52,179 bases of DNA from Welwitschia mirabilis (lineage: Eukaryota > Gnetophyta > Gnetopsida > Welwitschiales). The notes beneath the pieces are model-generated. The model made no database searches. It was given only the letters and a program-made list of their open reading frames with translations, and had not been told where the DNA came from. Below are positions 48,501 through 52,179 of this stretch, piece after piece; position 1 is the first letter of the stretch, and each line of letters begins with the position of its first letter. The stretch lies in NCBI GenBank assembly GCA_051453625.1, contig JBOZIK010000001.1, forward strand, positions 242,714,717 through 242,766,895, given 5' to 3'. The translations under genes were made by a program, and so were the position numbers.

Positions 48501-49253
48501 GTTCACTTCCTAATGTCCTTCACAACTTCTTTGCTCTAATGTATTTCCTTAATGATCTATTCTTCTATCAAAGAAGTGCCTATGATTGGGCTAATAATCT
48601 TGCTTTTAAATTAAGCTCAGTATTATTATTTAACATAGCTTTATCATGCTAAGATTTAAAAACTTTCTTGCTAACACTAGGTGATTGGGGTAATAACCTT
48701 GCTTTTAACTCAAGCTCAGTACTATTATTTAACATAACTTTGTCATGCTAAGCTTCAAGAACATTTCTTGCTAACACTAGATCCTCTTCTTATAAGAGAA
48801 GATGTATTTCTACTAGTGCCTTCTTTTTATTTATTATCATTAGTGGAGCTTCTTCACTTCATGGTGCCATCTGGGATTGCTTTTACCTCGCATAATTTCT
48901 GCTTAGACCCTAAATTGATGTTAGAGCATTTCCACAATGACATGTGGATGGATTAGGAGTAAAATGCTTGTACAAGGGCTTGATTTATTTCATAGAACTT
49001 CTTTTCATAGGAAGCATGTGTTATTCATTTATACTTACAAATGCTTGAAGCAGGTTCATGAGGATGATGAGTGATGTATTAAAAGAATTTCTTTTCCAAA
49101 TTATTTTGTTTTGATCTTTTGGAATATGAGTACATTTGAAACTGGAGTTTAACTTTTTATATTTATTTTTTTCACTCATGAGAAAGGGCCTCAAAAGGAT
49201 TTTAAGGATTTCATTTGCCAAAATGGCTTAAAAGATGTTTTGAGGCATTTTTT
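48501..49253 (+). repeat. 754-bp tandem duplication, second unit
   Basis: Homologue of the preceding unit, including the 99-bp repeat pair (48591 and 48690) and the start of the subterminal array. Confidence 0.88.
48768..48956 (+). pseudogene. Unidentified coding-like block (LIREDVFLL...), second copy
   Basis: An open frame reading PLLIREDVFLLVPSFYLLSL, VELLHFMVPSGIAF, NFCLDPKLMLEHFHNDMWMD. It is better preserved than the first copy; the segment HNDMWMD ends at a stop. No family recognised. Confidence 0.38.
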
Positions 49254-49447
49254 GCCTTTTAAGATGTTGCTTTTCTAAAATAAAAACATCTTAAAATCCT
49301 TTTGAGGAATTTTAATAAAAATTCCTTAAAAGCATTTAGGCTTTTAAGGCATTGTTTTTCAAAGTATTTTATGAATAAATGCCTTAAAAGCATTTAAGGC
49401 ACTTTAAAGTGTTTTACAAATGCCTGAAAAGCCTATATTTTTTATAG
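49163..49447 (-). repeat. Right terminal and subterminal region of CACTA-like element
   Basis: Array of inverted and direct variants of CCTTTTAAGG, GCCTTAAAAGC and TTTTGAGGCATTT, ending AAAAGCCTATATTTTTTATAG. The last bases TAGTC (49445-49449) stand where a CACTA element would have TAGTG. A shortened copy of the array start is at 48423-48500. Confidence 0.55.
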
Positions 49448-49548
49448 TCCACCTAAGATCTTTTTACTAATTTTGATTTGCATGAATTTACTTCATTGAT
49501 GTATTGCCTTTTTTTGACTTAGATCATAATTAAATAAACCTTTTCTAG

Positions 49549-49600
49549 GCCATTAATTTAGTTTTATAATCTCATTCAGTTATAGTATGCATGATAGAAT
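49549..49600. repeat. 52-bp exact repeat, left of gap
   Basis: Identical to 49701-49752 on the other side of the 100-N gap; E2 has this sequence only once, so it is an unmerged overlap of contig ends. Confidence 0.95.
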
Positions 49601-49700
49601 NNNNNNNNNNNNNNNNNNNNNNNNNNNNNNNNNNNNNNNNNNNNNNNNNNNNNNNNNNNNNNNNNNNNNNNNNNNNNNNNNNNNNNNNNNNNNNNNNNNN
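49601..49700. other. Assembly gap (100 N), probably artefactual
   Basis: The flanks overlap by 52 identical bases, so no real sequence is likely to be missing. Confidence 0.97.
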
Positions 49701-51592
49701 GCCATTAATTTAGTTTTATAATCTCATTCAGTTATAGTATGCATGATAGAATCTTAGTTGCATCCACTCCATTTCCATTCTTTTTACCATTCAATACCAC
49801 ATGCATCACCATTATGAGAAACCATACCTAGATGTACATTTATGTTTGTTTTGATGAGATCCCCTCTTTTATGAGTCATTATAAAACCAAATCAATCTAG
49901 CTTGTCATTAAAATCAAATAACTCTTAGGCTTTAATTTTATCAAATTCTTATTCATGCTGAGTCTTTCTACTATTTCATTACCTTATCCCTTACATTAAC
50001 ACATACCATAAATTCTTCTTTGTTAGATATTTCAAGAATGTGCTATTCTAACATTGAAAACCCATGCTACCATTAGTTCTCGCCAGCACCATCATCATTT
50101 ATAGTTTGTTACCTTACCTCTTTGGCATGCTAATTCTATTCGGCATAAACATTTATTCTAGCATATTAGGAAGTCTTGGTTGGTCTCAGAAATTAATTAT
50201 AACTTATTCTTTATCTATTTTTCATATCATTTTAACATTTCCTTCATCATCTTTATTTTCTTCTTGTTTTCCCCTTTATTTTTTTCCTTTTCTTTCTCTT
50301 AACTCTTCATCTGTCTTTTCTCTCTATCACTTTCATCTATGATAATCATTGGTAGAACCTCATCCTTTAGCCATTTCTTATACAACTTCTTTTGCTTTCA
50401 CAACTTTTCCCATGCATTTTTAGTTTTCTCTAGGTTGCATTGTCCTTTTCATTTTTGTTATATTTATTATTTTTGTAATGGCTTGTGTTCTTTAATGTAA
50501 AACCATCTTTTAATCACTATTTTTATCATTTTGTTTTTCTCTACAATTAGCATACACTCTTAGTGCTTTTAATTTGATCCTAAGCATCTGTAACCAAAAT
50601 TTTACACTGTACTTTTACAAAGTTAGTGCCACCACAATCCCTTATGGGTGTCATTGCCTTATTTTGTCTCATTAGACTCAATCTTTACTTTAATGTATTT
50701 CATCACATACTCAGTTATTTTAGTATAAGATCACTATTAAAATATCCTATAAATTAACTATAATAGATCATTCATTGTTGCATCCTATAAATTAACTATA
50801 ATAGAGCATTTTTATTACATTCAGTGTTGCATCCTTAGATCTAGAATGCATTGCATGATTTATTCCTATTAATTTTCCTTTTTAATTTGCCTTTATGTGT
50901 ATTATTATTTACTAGTGTATGAATTATTTATTTTTCTTTAGTTTTGTAGTTAATTTATCCCATCTTTTAGACTTTGAGGACAAAGTTTAATTTTGTTGTG
51001 GGTAGTGGTATTTCCACTTAGCATTCACTTTTTATGCTCTATTATTTTGTCTAAGCTTGATTTTACTCCAATTTGGCTAAACTTTTTCCAATTATCACCA
51101 TCATTTTCTTTTCAAAATTAAGTGATTTACTTGGAGTTTTTGCCCTATTAAATAAACTCTAATAAACTTTATACTCAGAGACTAGCAAAATATTGGTTGA
51201 GGGGTGTTAACATGCAAAAATTCACATTTAAATCAAGTTATCCTGATCATCTTAGCATGCTCATTTGAGCTTTATCACACTTTTATGCATTTATTATACT
51301 TAAAACTATCTAAATCTACTTTTATTAGTATTTAGCTTTCACATTATTATTTTGTAGGTTATTAGTAGGATTTGGAGTATTGTGATAGTAGCTAGATATT
51401 TAGATTCTTAAGAAGCTAGTGGCATTAGTAGACCTAACTTTGATGCTAGTCTCTTTGCATAAAATACCTTTAAACTTATGTTACAGAGTTTTTCTGGATA
51501 TTGACTTAGCTAGATCTATTAGTCACTAGATTGAAGAAGGTTGAGTTTTATGCTAACTTCTAGAAACCCAAATCCTAACCCTATCTTCAATG

Positions 51593-51600
51593 TATAAAAG
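51593..51600 (+). promoter_or_regulatory. TATA box of putative R1 LTR, second copy
   Basis: TATAAAAG in the same context as at 17554 (CTTCAATG before it, GGCCTCACTTTTAA after it). Confidence 0.42.
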
Positions 51601-52179
51601 GTTTTTTTGGCCTCACTTTTAAGATTGTTGAGGAGTTGTAAAGTTGATCAGTGAAGGAGTTAAACATTGTTACTTCATAGCTATTTTTTATAGATTATTG
51701 TAAGCTCTCATATCATGTCTAGTTTTTAAGATATCCATTGGGGAATGAGTTAGTTCTTCAAGGCTAGCATGACATTTTCTTATAGTGATTATTATCTTTT
51801 GTGGATGTATATTTGTTCACTTTATGTAATAAAATATAGTTTTATTCTTAATCTAATTTTTCGATATTAAGTATGTATAGTTTTCTATACTTATTATGCT
51901 TGAATAGGATTGAAGTTCTTCCAACTAAGGATACTATTGTTAGTTTTCATTCTTAATATAATTTCTTAATAGCAAGCATGTATAGCTTTTTGTACTTGTT
52001 ATACTTGAATAGTATTAAAGTTCTTTAATCTTTTACCATTTCAAGTAAAGTTTTGAAGTGATCTTGATTCTTTAGTTGATTTTATATGATGTTCTTTCGG
52101 ATTAAAAATCCTAGTTAGCATGCTTATAAACCAAGCTATAAGAGCTAAGGAGACCTAAATTATCTATAAGATCTTAAGC

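Larger units (their letters stand above)
30383..49447. mobile_element. CACTA-like DNA transposon, about 19 kb with nested insertion
   Basis: Defined by the interruption of R1 copy E4. The left end starts TGCTAGAAATAAAGGATTTT then AAGGTATTT; the right end read inward on the minus strand is GACTATAAAAAATATAGG then CTTTTCAGGCATTT. Both share the pattern CTA-AAA-(T/A)n-TTTT-AGG-ATTT, and both are followed inward by subterminal arrays of CCTTTTAAGG-like motifs. CACTA elements begin CACTA and have subterminal arrays of this kind; here the first bases have drifted (TGCTA, TAGTC). No TNP2-like transposase was found, so it would be non-autonomous. A clear 3-bp target duplication is not visible, and about 15 bp of R1 is missing at the junction. 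It carries a dioxygenase pseudogene, PIP5K exons, internal duplications and a copia insertion. Confidence 0.55.
49448..52179 (+). mobile_element. Large repeat R1, copy E4, right part (runs off the window)
   Basis: Follows E2 15570-18123 closely from CACCTAAGATCTTTTTAC to the last base, including the post-coding motif (ACTTTGAGGACAAAGT at about 50970), the TATA box at 51593 and the hairpin-bearing tandem repeat at 51870. It is the continuation of the copy split at 30380. A gap with duplicated flanks lies near its start. Confidence 0.65.

Noticed and set aside
47837-48790. Regularly spaced repeats considered as a CRISPR array or satellite
   Set aside because: Only two units per site, with no distinct spacers; tandem duplications in a plant transposon explain them.
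30383-49447. CACTA transposase (TNP2-like) in the unidentified blocks
   Set aside because: None of the blocks shows motifs I associate with TNP2; exon-like borders and the PIP5K neighbour point to host-gene origin.
30378-49452. Clean 3-bp target duplication for the CACTA-like element
   Set aside because: Bases flanking the ends (ATT on the left, CAC on the right) do not match and about 15 bp of R1 is absent; the insertion may have been followed by deletion.

Overview
This window looks like plant nuclear DNA from a gene-poor, transposon-rich (probably heterochromatic) region. Base composition is strongly AT-rich by eye, there are no intact protein genes, and all recognisable coding matter is decayed plant material: a Ty1/copia element primed by initiator tRNA-Met, a Ty3/gypsy chromovirus fragment, L1-type LINE pieces, an LTR-derived large repeat, a CACTA-like DNA transposon, broken pieces of two plant gene families, and the 3' half of a tRNA-Ala(AGC) gene. 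I cannot name the species. Eleven runs of N (10 to 194 bases) break the sequence.

Layout. 1-8.3 kb: AT-rich DNA with a possible LTR edge near 956 and a degenerate LINE ORF1 at 3.5-4.1 kb. 8.3-10.7 kb: minus-strand gypsy integrase and chromodomain, partly present twice around a gap. 10.7-18.5 kb: two adjacent copies (E1, E2) of a large, mostly non-coding repeat, called R1 here, probably an LTR-retrotransposon derivative. 18.5-25.6 kb: mostly unrecognised, with microsatellites and a LINE 3' end. 25.7 kb: tRNA-Ala cut by a gap. 25.9-30.4 kb: two more R1 copies (E3, E4). 30.4-49.4 kb: a roughly 19 kb insertion that splits E4 and whose ends look like a CACTA transposon. From 49.45 kb to the end the interrupted R1 copy resumes at the matching point.

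The 19 kb insertion is the most interesting part. It holds an intron-bearing pseudogene of a 2-oxoglutarate/Fe(II)-dependent dioxygenase (30.9-32.06 kb), whose 3' end is interrupted by a complete but dead 6.5 kb copia element (32,070-38,616; LTRs of about 1.23 kb, PBS, PPT, near-perfect 5-bp target duplication). Further right, a segment of about 2.8 kb occurs twice, and each copy carries an exon of a phosphatidylinositol-4-phosphate 5-kinase plus other exon-like blocks I could not identify. Part of that segment is duplicated again in tandem (754 bp), and each of those copies contains a 99-100 bp tandem duplication. The simplest reading is a CACTA-like element that carried genomic gene fragments, jumped into R1, was internally duplicated and was then hit by copia.

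Several N gaps lie exactly where the sequence restarts upstream in a repeat, and one gap is flanked by an identical 52-bp sequence on both sides. Some of the apparent duplication may therefore be unmerged contig ends or separated haplotypes rather than genomic structure.
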